From: Armatimonadota bacterium
GTDB lineage: Bacteria; Armatimonadota; Hebobacteria; GCA-020354555; CP070648
Length of the DNA: 46,066 bases
Reading direction: 5' to 3'
NCBI GenBank assembly: GCA_020354555.1
Contig: CP070648.1
Span: forward strand, 3,427,353-3,473,418
Part shown: positions 7,348 through 16,331 of the stretch, one piece after another
Layout: each line of letters begins with the position of its first letter
Position numbering within the stretch: position 1 is the stretch's first letter
Position numbers and translations under genes: made by a program
Notes under the pieces: model-generated
The model's input: only the letters and a program-made list of their open reading frames with translations
Told to the model about the DNA's origin: nothing
Databases searched by the model: none

Positions 7348-9297
7348 CTATTGCCAGAACATGTAGCTAGGGATGCCGCGGACGATGCTGACGATGTTGA
7401 GGATGCTCCCGACCACGAATTGGCCCAGAATGAGCCCGAAAAAGAACGGCAGTGACTGGCGGAATAGGCGTAGGCCGCCGTAACGCAGCAGGATGGACTT
7501 GGCGAGCCAGGCGACGAACAGGGGCATCCATACCAGGTTCATCTCCCAACTGCCCGACACCGCGAAACCGAGGGGATGAAACGGCCACGCCGCCCAGCGC
7601 ACGCGCGCCAACTCGAGCAGGTACGCCAGCACGAAGCCTACGCCGATGGCAACGGTAGCGCCCCATTTGGCCGGCTGGGGGGATTCGAGCCAGGACGCGA
7701 GCCTGTTCCACCCTTCCGCGCCGAAGGACATCCGGCTCTTGCCCTGCGCGCCATAGGAGTACATGAGATGGAGCATCGCCCAGAACGCGCACAGCGTTCC
7801 GAGGGCGGCGGCAATCATCAGCGCCCACGAAAAGCTGCGCCGCGCCACGCCGACACGCCCGGTCATGTACATACCTTCGAGTTGGTGCGGCATCGGGTGG
7901 GAGCGATAGGCGCGATTGAACCAGAAGTACAGGGACATGACCGTTAGGTCCGAGCCCGAGAAGAACCGCTGGCCGGTGACCACGGGCATAGTCCAGTCCG
8001 GGCCGGTGAAGTGCAGATCGTGCACCGGCGTCCCGAACTCGGCGCGCATCCGGGTCACCGCAAGGGCAAGCGCGAAGTAGATGACGAAAAACGCAATCGC
8101 GACCCACAGCGACATCCCAGCGTAGCGGCTGAACAGAATGAGCCCCGCCAGGCCGACGGCCGCCCCGGCCGCCGCCGAGCGATAGCTCATGGCCTCCCGT
8201 GAGTCGTCGAGGGTCGAGGGGCGGCCGAGGATCTTGTTGAGCACCTGCTTAAGATAGCCCCGGCCGATCCAAATGGCGAAGATGGCGAATGCCATATACG
8301 CGCCGAACGCCTGCGAGTTCACGAACGGGAAGTCCGGGGTGCGGTCGAACCCGAACGCGCGCGTGAGCACGAGTTCCGCCTTCCAGAACAGGTAGAAGAA
8401 CCAGCACGAGAACAGAAAATCGAGCGGGATGAGCACGCCGATGCCGATGACGAAGGGATAGAACGATATCGGCATCCAACCCACGGCGGTCCAGGGGTGC
8501 GTGTGGATGTGCTGATTGAGGTCGTATTGCTCGATGCGAATGTGGGGGATCGCCGGGTAGAGGAAGGAGAAGCTGTTGAGGGTGTCCACGCTCGCCGCCA
8601 GGCCGAAGCCGATCCAGAACAGCCTGCTGCGGAACAGCGCGCCGACCGGGTTGGTGATTTCGAGCGGGATCTGGGCCAGCGGATAGGTCAAGCGCTCGTG
8701 CTCGCTCCACTGCCGGCGCAGGATGGCATTGATGCACAGCATGACCCACAGCAGCAGCACGATGAACCCGGTCCAGGAAAGCACCGGCACCAGCCACGCC
8801 ATGATGACGCGGCGGGTATACATGGTCGAGTTGCCCTTGAAATAGCCGGCGAGAGCGGTGTCGTCCTGTACCATGAGCCACGACCGCAGGTGATGCCCGA
8901 ACAGGCGCTCCCAGCGGTTCTCCGGCGTCGAGAACTCGGTCGGCCAGGCAAGGCTGGGCGCGAGCACTTGCACGCCGTCGTGCCCGGCGATGACCGAGGA
9001 AATCGCAAGCATGGCGTAGATGACGAGCAATTCGCCCTGCGTCAGCGCGGCGCGCGGCCATAGTCGGCGCAGTCCCGCGTTGGCGAGGGTGAGCACGAGG
9101 ATGATGAAGACGACGTTGAACAGCAGGGAGATCGTGGTCGGGTGGGCGGAGTAGCGCACGATCTCCATCTGGACGAGCCAGTAGGCGTTGACCGGCATCA
9201 GGACGGCGGCTACGAGCAGCGACCGCCAGGTGACGCCGCGCGCACGGTTCCGCGCTTGCGAGTGGACGTCGGATTCCAAGGCGCTTCCGTCTGCCAC
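7348..9297 (-). CDS. large polytopic membrane protein, DUF6785/DUF6784-like
   Basis: A 649-residue inner-membrane protein with about fourteen or more hydrophobic segments. From memory of the family it resembles the DUF6785/DUF6784 membrane proteins common in Armatimonadota, Planctomycetota and related uncultured groups; no function is known to me. Recurrent aromatic motifs are visible, such as the N-terminal NAYWLVQMEIVRYSAHPT and the central PFVNSQAFGAYMAF, with a WxxHPLGF segment near the C-terminus. The overall shape is like an oligopeptide-transporter or permease, which is speculation. The start is GTG with no clear ribosome site; an internal ATG 33 codons in would cut into the first membrane helix, so the GTG is preferred. 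It is divergent from yjbQ. Confidence 0.7.
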   Translation of the reverse strand: MADGSALESDVHSQARNRARGVTWRSLLVAAVLMPVNAYWLVQMEIVRYSAHPTTISLLFNVVFIILVLTLANAGLRRLWPRAALTQGELLVIYAMLAISSVIAGHDGVQVLAPSLAWPTEFSTPENRWERLFGHHLRSWLMVQDDTALAGYFKGNSTMYTRRVIMAWLVPVLSWTGFIVLLLWVMLCINAILRRQWSEHERLTYPLAQIPLEITNPVGALFRSRLFWIGFGLAASVDTLNSFSFLYPAIPHIRIEQYDLNQHIHTHPWTAVGWMPISFYPFVIGIGVLIPLDFLFSCWFFYLFWKAELVLTRAFGFDRTPDFPFVNSQAFGAYMAFAIFAIWIGRGYLKQVLNKILGRPSTLDDSREAMSYRSAAAGAAVGLAGLILFSRYAGMSLWVAIAFFVIYFALALAVTRMRAEFGTPVHDLHFTGPDWTMPVVTGQRFFSGSDLTVMSLYFWFNRAYRSHPMPHQLEGMYMTGRVGVARRSFSWALMIAAALGTLCAFWAMLHLMYSYGAQGKSRMSFGAEGWNRLASWLESPQPAKWGATVAIGVGFVLAYLLELARVRWAAWPFHPLGFAVSGSWEMNLVWMPLFVAWLAKSILLRYGGLRLFRQSLPFFFGLILGQFVVGSILNIVSIVRGIPSYMFWQ

Positions 9298-9379
9298 AGC
9301 GAAAAGTGAAGATACATTAAGCGCCGGCCGCCGCGGAACCTGCTTCGCGCCGCCCGGCGGCGCCCGTGGAGGATGATCT

Positions 9380-9793
9380 ATGAAGTTCGCGACCGACTAC
9401 GTGTGGTTCAACACTAAGCGCCCGCGCGAGTACGTCAACGTCACCGAAGATGTGGAGCGTGTGGTCGCGGAAGCCGGCATTCGCGAGGGGATGGTGCTCG
9501 TGTCGGCGATGCATATCACGGCCGGCATCTATGTCAACGATGCTGAGCCGGGGATCATTCAGGACATAGATGAATGGGCCGATCGCCTCGCCCCCAAGGG
9601 GCCGGACTATCACCACCACCAGACCGGCGAAGACAACGGAGACGCGCACCTGAAGAGCATTCTCGTGCATCACCAGGTCATCGTGCCGGTGACCGGGGGC
9701 AAGCTCGACCTCGGCCCGTGGCAGCAGATCTACTACGCCGAGTTCGACGGCCGGCGTCGCAAGCGCGTCATCATCAAGGCAATGGGGGAGTAG
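9380..9793 (+). CDS. yjbQ: YjbQ / UPF0047 family protein
   Basis: A 137-residue cytoplasmic protein of the YjbQ (UPF0047) family, whose members are reported to have weak secondary thiamine-phosphate synthase activity; the physiological role is unsettled. The family's conserved block is present: [16 protein letters not shown], followed by HHQVIVPV and [16 protein letters not shown], which provide the His/Glu/Asp cluster of the putative metal site. Length is standard. An excellent GGAGGA site lies six bases before the ATG. Single gene, divergent from the DUF6785-like gene. Confidence 0.9.
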   Translation: MKFATDYVWFNTKRPREYVNVTEDVERVVAEAGIREGMVLVSAMHITAGIYVNDAEPGIIQDIDEWADRLAPKGPDYHHHQTGEDNGDAHLKSILVHHQVIVPVTGGKLDLGPWQQIYYAEFDGRRRKRVIIKAMGE

Positions 9794-9841
9794 CGGCGCG
9801 CCGTAATCGTCCTCGGCGGCCATCCCCAGCTGGTCGCGCGC

Positions 9842-10564
9842 TCACTGCGCCTGCTTCAGCAGGTGATATCGCCGCTGATGCTCCAGCAACTGCGCCACCT
9901 TCTGGCACATGGTGTCAACCGTGTGCGTCTGTTCGCCGATCTTGAACAGAGTCGAGACGTACGTCGGCAGGAAGGGCAGACGCAGCAGGTCGCCCAAGCT
10001 CTCGCCGTGCTTGATCCGCTCAGGGGCCGCGATCAACACTTCCTGCTCCGGTCCCGGCGGGAAGACTTCCGCAGCCGTCTCCAGCGCCTGCACGATCGGC
10101 ACGCCCGAAATCAGCATGAGCGCGAGCGAGCCGAAGTACTCGGCAAGGATATGCAGTTGCTCGTCGGGCGCGCTGTCCGAAAAGCCGGCTTCCTCGCGCG
10201 ACGGGTGGAGCAGACTGCGAAACGGCGTTCCCGTGACTTGAGCATCGGCCCAATCGGCCTCGAGGGCATCGGCCGCGCGTTCGAGGCTCTCGTCAAGTAC
10301 GCCTCCGACCTCGCCGGCTCGCACCAGGGCAGCGTACATCGTAGTGAAGAGCATAGGCCTTTCGCGCATCTCGGCGGAGAGAGTGCGGTTGCTCTCGCAA
10401 ATCCCCTTGCGCATCTCGACAGTTGCGCTGCGGAGAGGCTCGTCCGCAACGTCAGCGAGGATGTCGAGGATGCGGACCAGCGGCACGCCGGCGCTCAGCA
10501 GTACGGCGAACGCCCGTGTATAGACTACCAGGTCCAAGGGGTCGAGGTTTTGGTCGTTACTCAT
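9842..10564 (-). CDS. GspF/PilC-like protein lacking transmembrane segments
   Basis: A 240-residue protein made of two GspF-type cytoplasmic four-helix domains: about residues 12-105 (YTRAFAVLLSAGVPLVRILD ... LVRAGEVGGVLDESLERAAD) and 140-238 (LALMLISGVPIVQALE ... LFKIGEQTHTVDTMCQKVAQ). In a normal GspF/PilC each such domain is followed by membrane helices. Here a soluble linker of about 35 residues replaces the first membrane part, and the protein ends right after the second domain. The ATG lies inside the end of the upstream ECF sigma gene (8-base overlap, AAGGAG site), so translation is coupled. Structure suggests a soluble adaptor derived from a pilus platform protein, perhaps a partner or regulator of the sigma factor; that is inference. 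A degraded pilus gene is the alternative, but the clean coupled frame argues against decay. Confidence 0.75.
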   Translation of the reverse strand: MSNDQNLDPLDLVVYTRAFAVLLSAGVPLVRILDILADVADEPLRSATVEMRKGICESNRTLSAEMRERPMLFTTMYAALVRAGEVGGVLDESLERAADALEADWADAQVTGTPFRSLLHPSREEAGFSDSAPDEQLHILAEYFGSLALMLISGVPIVQALETAAEVFPPGPEQEVLIAAPERIKHGESLGDLLRLPFLPTYVSTLFKIGEQTHTVDTMCQKVAQLLEHQRRYHLLKQAQ

Positions 10565-11138
10565 CGGTCAGCTCCTTTCGGTGCCGGCTGCGGAGAGTCG
10601 TTACCTTGGTCATGAGAGTCCGCCGCAGCCGCAGCCGCGCGCGGAAGATGCGGCCTTCGACGGTGGTCACCGGCACGCCGAGAAACGCGGCTATTCGTTC
10701 GTACGGCATGTCGCACCACACGTGCATCAGAAGCGCATGGCGATTGGCCGTCGGCAGGGCTTGAAGCGCCCGAGCGATCTCCCGTTGCTCGCACCGCGCG
10801 ATGGCTGCGGCGACAACGTCCGCGCGGTCCGGCTCGGTTTCCGTCAATGCGAGCGCTCGTGGGCGGCGCGCCCATGTCGCGCACAGATTGCCGGCGATGG
10901 CTCTCAGCCACGCGGGGAACGATGCGGCGTGGGCCAGTTCCGGGAGGCGCTCGAACGCACGTGCGAGAGCCTCTTGCGCGAGGTCCTCGGCGTCGTCGAG
11001 GTTGCGCGTCCGGTCGAACGCAAGGGCGACCAAGGCGGGGCGGTACCTTGCCGCCACTTCCGCGAATGCTTCGGCATCTCCGCTCTGCGCGCGCTCGACT
11101 AGTTCCGCATCGGACGCTATCGCTGCGGACCCGGTCAT
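10557..11138 (-). CDS. ECF RNA polymerase sigma factor
   Basis: A 193-residue sigma-70-family factor with regions 2 and 4 only. Region 2 contains DAEDLAQEALARAFERLPEL and FPAWLRAIAGN (about residues 20-90); region 4 contains LPTANRHALLMH and a helix-turn-helix YERIAAFLGVPVTTVEGRIF (about 125-175). It would redirect RNA polymerase to a small regulon under some stress or surface signal. No classic zinc anti-sigma gene follows; instead the next, overlapping gene is a soluble GspF-like protein. A GAGGCG site precedes the ATG. Confidence 0.88.
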   Translation of the reverse strand: MTGSAAIASDAELVERAQSGDAEAFAEVAARYRPALVALAFDRTRNLDDAEDLAQEALARAFERLPELAHAASFPAWLRAIAGNLCATWARRPRALALTETEPDRADVVAAAIARCEQREIARALQALPTANRHALLMHVWCDMPYERIAAFLGVPVTTVEGRIFRARLRLRRTLMTKVTTLRSRHRKELTDE

Positions 11139-11203
11139 CGCCTCGATTCTATAGACGCACGGCGTGCCCGAAACTTACGGTCTGCCCTGGGCGCCCGATG
11201 ATT

Positions 11204-12343
11204 CTACTCCACGGGCTTCTTGAGCGCCGCGCCGAGGTCGAACACCACGGCGGAGCGGTCGAAGGCATTCGAGCCCGGCCCTTCCGCATTTGCCACCCAC
11301 ATCTTGAGGCCGGTGACGTCAAACGCCACCGCGTGCAGGTCACCGGTCCCCACCGCCTTCATGATTCCCATGCCCGTCTCGGCTGTCAGATTGCCGTAGT
11401 TCTTAAGCAACTGTTGGTGCATGGACTCATTCCAGTCGTCGGTCTTAACCTCCATACACGTATAGACGACGTCTTCCACGGGTGGGCTGCTATGCGGAGT
11501 CTCGCGCCAGTCGTAGAGCTTGAACAAGGTCTTGCCGGTCGTCATCTGCCGCGCGTCGAGCAACTCCCCATCGCCGATAAGATAGTCGTAGCTGCTCGGC
11601 CGCACCGAGTCGCGCACCACTGCGATGGCGTCGTCGAGATTATCGGTGTACTGCAGCACCCGCCGCGCCATGAACACCCACGGCTCCGCGTCGAGCTGCT
11701 TCTGGTCCTCGCCGAAGCTGTCGCCGATCTCGCTGATCGCGATCTTCTCGGCGTTCATGCCGGTGATGACGCCGACGAAGCCGATCCAGCTTGCCGTAAC
11801 TAACGGATATCCTTTGCTGGGCCGCCACACGATGATCGCCGGCTTGTCCTGCACGTGCGCCTCCATCCAGTAGTCCAGCGCGCGGATCTGGTAGAGGTGG
11901 TCGTCGGGGACGGCCTTGCCCCACGCGGCATAGTAGCTGCACGTGATCCAGCTCAGGTCGGGGATGATGTGCATCCAGCGCGCCCATTGCTCGGGGACGT
12001 CGGCGCCTTCGGCAAGGCCGCGAATCTCCTCCTTGAACTCGTCGGAGATGTGACGCGACATCACGTCCCACGCGTAGTCGAGCTGCGCGTCGGTCGCGCC
12101 CATGGCTCCCTTGATGACGCCGAAGAACGTGCTCCAGTAGTCCTTCAGTTCGTCTCTCACCAGGTAGCCGTGGGCGTAACCCATTTCGTAGGGGGAGCCC
12201 CACACCTCGATGACGCGCACGGCGTCCGCGCCCTCGCCGAGCATATACGTGCGCCCGTTGACCTGCTCCGCCGCAGCGCCGGTCGCGATGAGCAGCATGA
12301 TCGCCGCGCCGGGCAGCAGCGCTCGCCTCGTTCTCCGAATCAT
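11204..12343 (-). CDS. exported C45-like (acyltransferase / Ntn-hydrolase) protein
   Basis: A 379-residue protein with a signal peptide (about residues 1-24, [20 protein letters not shown]). The mature part resembles the C45/AAT family of self-processing amide hydrolases: an N-terminal [14 protein letters not shown] block, a mid Cys ([12 protein letters not shown]) at the position of the expected nucleophile, then [31 protein letters not shown] and a late HAVAFD. In that family cleavage before the Cys frees the catalytic N-terminus. Members cleave penicillins, acyl-amino acids or bile salts; the substrate here is unknown. GGAGGTGG precedes a GTG-ATG pair; the ATG is chosen. A phospholipase-B-like Ntn hydrolase is the alternative. 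Confidence 0.7.
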   Translation of the reverse strand: MIRRTRRALLPGAAIMLLIATGAAAEQVNGRTYMLGEGADAVRVIEVWGSPYEMGYAHGYLVRDELKDYWSTFFGVIKGAMGATDAQLDYAWDVMSRHISDEFKEEIRGLAEGADVPEQWARWMHIIPDLSWITCSYYAAWGKAVPDDHLYQIRALDYWMEAHVQDKPAIIVWRPSKGYPLVTASWIGFVGVITGMNAEKIAISEIGDSFGEDQKQLDAEPWVFMARRVLQYTDNLDDAIAVVRDSVRPSSYDYLIGDGELLDARQMTTGKTLFKLYDWRETPHSSPPVEDVVYTCMEVKTDDWNESMHQQLLKNYGNLTAETGMGIMKAVGTGDLHAVAFDVTGLKMWVANAEGPGSNAFDRSAVVFDLGAALKKPVE

Positions 12344-12500
12344 CACTGTGCCACCTCCGTGCAGAAGACGCCCATCACCGAAGGGCGATTCGGCGCGGGG
12401 ACGGCCGGCTCCTGTAAGGCGCGCCCGCCGGGCTGCCCGTTGCGGGCTACGGGCGGCTCATCGCGATCTTTGGGATGCGCCCCTGATCCCGCTCCGCGGC

Positions 12501-12530
12501 TTGACACGGAGCGGCTCTTTTCGGTACTAT
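12501..12530 (+). promoter_or_regulatory. sigma70-type promoter for rpmE
   Basis: A perfect TTGACA and TACTAT are separated by 18 bases. The leader to the rpmE ATG would be about 60 bases. GCTCCG and CGGAGC flank and overlap the -35 box, a small inverted repeat. Confidence 0.65.
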
Positions 12531-12596
12531 GATGGTGCCGCTGATCGGGGCGGTACGAGGGACCCAGATCAGCGGATCGTTTTTGAGGACACGACC

Positions 12597-12848
12597 ATGA
12601 AGGAAGGCATCCATCCCGAATACAGGCGCGCGCGCGTCGTGTGCGCCTGCGGCAACACGTTCGAGACGCGAGCGACGCGACCCGAAATCCGCATCGAGAT
12701 CTGCTCCAACTGCCACCCGTTCTTCACCGGCAAGCAGAAGCTGATTGACACCGAGCGGCGGGTCGAGCGCTTCAAGCAGAAGTACGAGCGCTACGAGCAG
12801 CAGGCGGCTCAGCGCAGGGCAGCGGCGGCCAAGACATCCAAGTCCTAG
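12597..12848 (+). CDS. rpmE: ribosomal protein bL31
   Basis: An 83-residue large-subunit protein. It is the zinc-binding form: CACGNTF near the N-terminus and [13 protein letters not shown] in the middle provide the Cys ligands (C16, C18, C36, C39). The start [10 protein letters not shown] is typical. The C-terminal extension past the core is Arg/Gln/Ala-rich. Longer in-frame starts exist upstream but would run through the promoter. First gene of a translation block with prfA and tsaC. Confidence 0.95.
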   Translation: MKEGIHPEYRRARVVCACGNTFETRATRPEIRIEICSNCHPFFTGKQKLIDTERRVERFKQKYERYEQQAAQRRAAAAKTSKS

Positions 12849-12867
12849 CCGTCGGACAATCTGGTGG

Positions 12868-12900
12868 GGCCGATTCAGCCTGGCGCGGGCTGGATCGGCC
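12868..12900 (+). terminator. hairpin after rpmE
   Basis: A 13-position stem (GGCCGATTCAGCC pairing with GGCTGGATCGGCC, one mismatch) and a seven-base loop lie 19 bases after the rpmE stop. There is no T tract, so it may act as an attenuator or 3' stabiliser before the DUF1385-prfA-tsaC genes rather than as a full terminator. Confidence 0.5.
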
Positions 12901-12956
12901 TCATTGCATGACGGGGGCATCAACCGGCGGCATAGGCCGGCACGGGGCGCTTTCAA

Positions 12957-13919
12957 ATGGGGAGGCTGACGCAGCACGAGGCCACCTACGGCGGCCAAGC
13001 GGTCATCGAGGGGGTGATGATTCGCGGGCCGCGTCACGTCGCCACCGCCTGCCGCGTGGCTGATGACCGGATCGTCGTCCACCAGGAGCCGACGCGCTCC
13101 TTGCTCACGCGCTACCGGTGGTTGAACATCCCGTTCATCCGCGGCACGCCGGCGCTGATTGACGCACTCGCTATCGGATTTCGCTCACTGATCCATTCCG
13201 CGAATCTGGCCGTCGAGGCCGAAGGCCAGAAGCCGCCCAGCCCGTGGTACTTCACGCTGTCCATCGCGGTAGCCTTCGTCTTCGGCATCGGCCTGTTCGT
13301 TCTGCTCCCGAGCGCGGCCATAGGGCGCGTCACCGAGAACTCATTTCTGCTCAATGTGCTGGAGGGGTTCGCGCGCCTGGCGATCTTTGTTGCTTACATC
13401 GCGGTCATCAACCGCATGCGCGAGGTGAGGCGGCTGTTCCAGTATCACGGCGCGGAGCATAAGGTGGTGAACGCGTACGAGGCGGGACGACCTCTGACCG
13501 ATGCAGACGGGTTCAGCGTGATTCATCGGCGCTGCGGCACCGGCTTCATCTTCAACGTAATCATCGTGGGGATCCTCGTCCATGCGGTCATGGGCTGGCC
13601 GAGCTTCGCGATCCGGCTGGCGAGTCGACTCGTCGTGTTGCCGGTTATCGCCGGGATCGCGTACGAGTTGACGCGACTGGCCGGCCGCTACGGCGATTCG
13701 CTCATCGTGCGCGCGCTCATCGCTCCGGGGATGTGGCTGGAGCGGCTGACCACCGCCGAGCCGACGGCGGACCAGATCGAGGTCGCGCAGCGCGCGATGC
13801 AGGCCGCGCTCGACGCGGAGCGCGGAGTCGCCGCTGCACGGATTGAGAGCGAAGTGCCGCAAGGCGACGAATCCCGGGCCGCGAGCGAATTGCCGGCAGA
13901 CGAAGACGCAGTGAAATGA
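12957..13919 (+). CDS. DUF1385 (YqhQ-like) membrane protein
   Basis: A 320-residue membrane protein of unknown function. The family signature is clear: [15 protein letters not shown] at the start, [17 protein letters not shown] near residue 160 and HRRCGTGF near 185. About four membrane segments are visible (near residues 100-125, 130-150, 190-210 and 220-240), followed by a charged soluble tail. It commonly sits between rpmE and prfA in Gram-positives and relatives, as here. Its stop overlaps the prfA start by ATGA, so the two are translationally coupled. Confidence 0.9.
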   Translation: MGRLTQHEATYGGQAVIEGVMIRGPRHVATACRVADDRIVVHQEPTRSLLTRYRWLNIPFIRGTPALIDALAIGFRSLIHSANLAVEAEGQKPPSPWYFTLSIAVAFVFGIGLFVLLPSAAIGRVTENSFLLNVLEGFARLAIFVAYIAVINRMREVRRLFQYHGAEHKVVNAYEAGRPLTDADGFSVIHRRCGTGFIFNVIIVGILVHAVMGWPSFAIRLASRLVVLPVIAGIAYELTRLAGRYGDSLIVRALIAPGMWLERLTTAEPTADQIEVAQRAMQAALDAERGVAAARIESEVPQGDESRAASELPADEDAVK

Positions 13920-15031
13920 GCGAAACGATCACACAGGAGATGGAGAGCCGCCTGGCGGAGTTCGAGCGCCGGTATGACGAACTCGGCGAAGAACTGTCGC
14001 AGCCGGAGCTATTCAGAGATCCGGTACGGCTCAAGCGCGTCTCCCAGCAGCGCGCTCGGCTGGAGCGAGTGGTCGAGCAATACCGTGAGCTGCGCTCCGT
14101 GCGCGCGCAGATCAACGAGGCGCGAACGGTGCTCGCCGACAGCGACGACGAAGAGCTTCAGGAGTTGGCGCGGTCGGAACTGCGCGAGCTGGAGGCGCGC
14201 CAGGAGCAACTGGCGGACGAACTCATCATCGGCTTGCTGCCGCAAGACCCGGACGAGGATAAAGATGTCATCATGGAGATCCGCGCCGGAGCCGGCGGCG
14301 AAGAGGCAGCGTTGTTCGCGGGGAATCTGTACCGGATGTACGCGCGGTACGCGGAGTCGCGCGGCTGGCGCGTGGACGTGCTCGGCTCGAGCCCGACCGA
14401 GATGGGTGGGATGAAGGAGGTCGTGTTCTCGGTCGAGGGATCGGGGGCGTACAGCCGCCTCAAGCACGAGAGCGGCGTGCACCGCGTTCAGCGCGTGCCG
14501 GTGACGGAGGCGTCGGGCCGCATCCATACCTCCACGGCGACGGTGGCAGTGCTTCCCGAGGCCGATCCGGTGGAAGTCGAGATCAACCCGGCCGACCTCA
14601 AGATCGACACCTATCGCGCCTCCAGCGCGGGCGGGCAGCACATGCAGAAGTCCGAGACGGCGGTGCGCATCACGCACGTTCCGACGGGTCTCGTCGCTTC
14701 GTGCCAGGACGAGCGCAGCCAGTATCAGAACCGCGAGAAGGCGATGCGCGTCCTGCGCGCGCACGTGTTGGAGAAGATCCGCGCGGAGCAGCAGTCCGAG
14801 ATCACCGCCGCGAGACGCAGCCAGGTCGGAACCGGCGAGCGCAGCGAGAAAATCCGCACCTACAACTTCCCCCAGGATCGTATCACCGATCACCGCATTG
14901 GGCGCACGTGGCATAACCTCGAAACAATACTCGACGGCGCGATCGACCCCGTGCTGGAGGCCCTGGCTGAGGCCGAGCGCGCGCGCCTGCTGGAGCAAAT
15001 CGGAAAGGGCGAAGACGTCGGAGCGGCATGA
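13916..15031 (+). CDS. prfA: peptide chain release factor 1
   Basis: A 371-residue class I release factor for UAA and UAG stops. The recognition tripeptide reads PVT in [14 protein letters not shown], the RF1 type rather than the SPF of RF2. The GGQ catalytic loop is [17 protein letters not shown]. Length and the coiled N-terminal domain are typical. It overlaps DUF1385 and tsaC by ATGA on both sides. The modifying enzyme PrmC, often encoded directly after prfA, is not here. Confidence 0.95.
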   Translation: MSETITQEMESRLAEFERRYDELGEELSQPELFRDPVRLKRVSQQRARLERVVEQYRELRSVRAQINEARTVLADSDDEELQELARSELRELEARQEQLADELIIGLLPQDPDEDKDVIMEIRAGAGGEEAALFAGNLYRMYARYAESRGWRVDVLGSSPTEMGGMKEVVFSVEGSGAYSRLKHESGVHRVQRVPVTEASGRIHTSTATVAVLPEADPVEVEINPADLKIDTYRASSAGGQHMQKSETAVRITHVPTGLVASCQDERSQYQNREKAMRVLRAHVLEKIRAEQQSEITAARRSQVGTGERSEKIRTYNFPQDRITDHRIGRTWHNLETILDGAIDPVLEALAEAERARLLEQIGKGEDVGAA

Positions 15032-15678
15032 TCGCAACGCAGGTGCAGCCAATTGACAGCGCGGCGCCGGACCCTGAGGTGATCGGGGACGCCGCGAGAC
15101 TCGTCGCCGCCGGTCAGGTCGTGGCCTTCCCCACAGACACGGTGTACGGTATCGGATGCCGCCCCGACGACGAGGGGGCGGTGGATGGCATCTACCAGGC
15201 AAAGGGCCGACCGCGCGCCCTGCCGCTGGTGCTGTTCGTCGCCGGGCGGGAGTGTCTTCAGCGGTATATGTCAGCGACGACGCCGGAGTTGGAGCGGGCC
15301 GCAAACCGGTTCTGGCCGGGCCCGCTCACGGTGATCGCTGCCGCCGGCGAGAGAGCGCCTGCCCAGCTCGTCGCCCGCGGCACCATCGGCATCCGGATCC
15401 CGCGACACCCGGTGGCGCTGGCGCTGGTGCGGCAGTGCGGCGGCGCCCTGGCGACCACCAGCGCCAACCTCAGTGGCCGCGGCAGCACGAGCGACCCCCG
15501 GCAGGTGTTGGAGCAGCTTGGTGGCCGGATCGCGCTGCTGCTTGATGCAGGGCAGGCGTCGATGGGCGTGGAATCGACGGTCGTTGACTTCACGACTCAG
15601 CCGCCGACGCTGCTCCGCGCCGGGGCGATCGGCGCCGACGAACTGCGCCGCGTCATCGGACACATCACAGCAGCTTGA
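15028..15678 (+). CDS. tsaC: L-threonylcarbamoyladenylate synthase
   Basis: A 216-residue Sua5/YrdC/TsaC-family enzyme that makes threonylcarbamoyl-AMP for the tRNA modification t6A. Seen: [11 protein letters not shown], the basic KGRPRALPL motif and [12 protein letters not shown], with STVVDFT near the end. It has only the YrdC domain, without the C-terminal Sua5 extension. ATGA overlap with prfA. Confidence 0.92.
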   Translation: MIATQVQPIDSAAPDPEVIGDAARLVAAGQVVAFPTDTVYGIGCRPDDEGAVDGIYQAKGRPRALPLVLFVAGRECLQRYMSATTPELERAANRFWPGPLTVIAAAGERAPAQLVARGTIGIRIPRHPVALALVRQCGGALATTSANLSGRGSTSDPRQVLEQLGGRIALLLDAGQASMGVESTVVDFTTQPPTLLRAGAIGADELRRVIGHITAA

Positions 15679-15764
15679 GTCGGCAGTCTGGCGCACGGGG
15701 GTGAGCCAGCAATCCCGGGATGGGGCGCCCCGCAACCGGACTCCGCATTGGAGGGTCTGCAACC

Positions 15765-16277
15765 ATGGATACCGTAGAGACCATCCTCAGCCGCAGGAGC
15801 ATACGCCAGTATCTCAACGAGCCGATCGCGGCCGATGACCTGACGCGCATCATGGAATGCGCCCGCCAGGCGCCGTCCGCAGGCAACCGTCAGCCCACCC
15901 ATTTCGTCGTCGTCACCGACCCGAAGCTGCGGCGGGAACTCGCCCAGGCAAGCCACGACCAGACCTGGATGGCTGACGCTGCGGCCATCATCGCTGCGTT
16001 GGGCGACCCATCCATCAGCGAGAATTGGTACGCGGTCGACACGGCCATCGCCATGCAGAATCTGATCCTCGCCGCCACGGGTCTCGGGTACGGCACGTGC
16101 TGGGTGGGAGCCTTCGACGAGGCGCAGGTGAAGGCGATTCTGGGTATCCCCGAGGAACTGCGCGTGGTCGCTCTGACGCCGGTGGGGAAGCCGGCCCACC
16201 AGCCCGACGCGCGCCCGCGTCGCAATATGGCCGACTTCGCCTCACTTCAGCGCTACGGTCAGCACTTCTCCCTGTAA
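15765..16277 (+). CDS. nitroreductase-family FMN oxidoreductase
   Basis: A 170-residue flavoprotein, short form. The phosphate-binding start RRSIRQYLNEPI, the ARQAPSAGNRQPTHFVVV block and GLGYGTCWVGAF are typical of nitroreductases that reduce nitro compounds, quinones or flavins with NAD(P)H; the true substrate is unknown. A GGAGGG site lies about nine bases before the ATG, so the longer upstream frame is not used. It may be transcribed with tsaC, 86 bases upstream. Confidence 0.88.
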   Translation: MDTVETILSRRSIRQYLNEPIAADDLTRIMECARQAPSAGNRQPTHFVVVTDPKLRRELAQASHDQTWMADAAAIIAALGDPSISENWYAVDTAIAMQNLILAATGLGYGTCWVGAFDEAQVKAILGIPEELRVVALTPVGKPAHQPDARPRRNMADFASLQRYGQHFSL

Positions 16278-16331
16278 CGCGATACGAGCCGGGCGCGGCG
16301 ATGCCGGGCACGCGGGGATGTCGCGTTTCAG

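Noticed and set aside
14009-15304. 431-codon minus-strand frame over prfA
   Set aside because: Antisense to all release factor motifs, Arg/Ala/Leu-rich, no family match.
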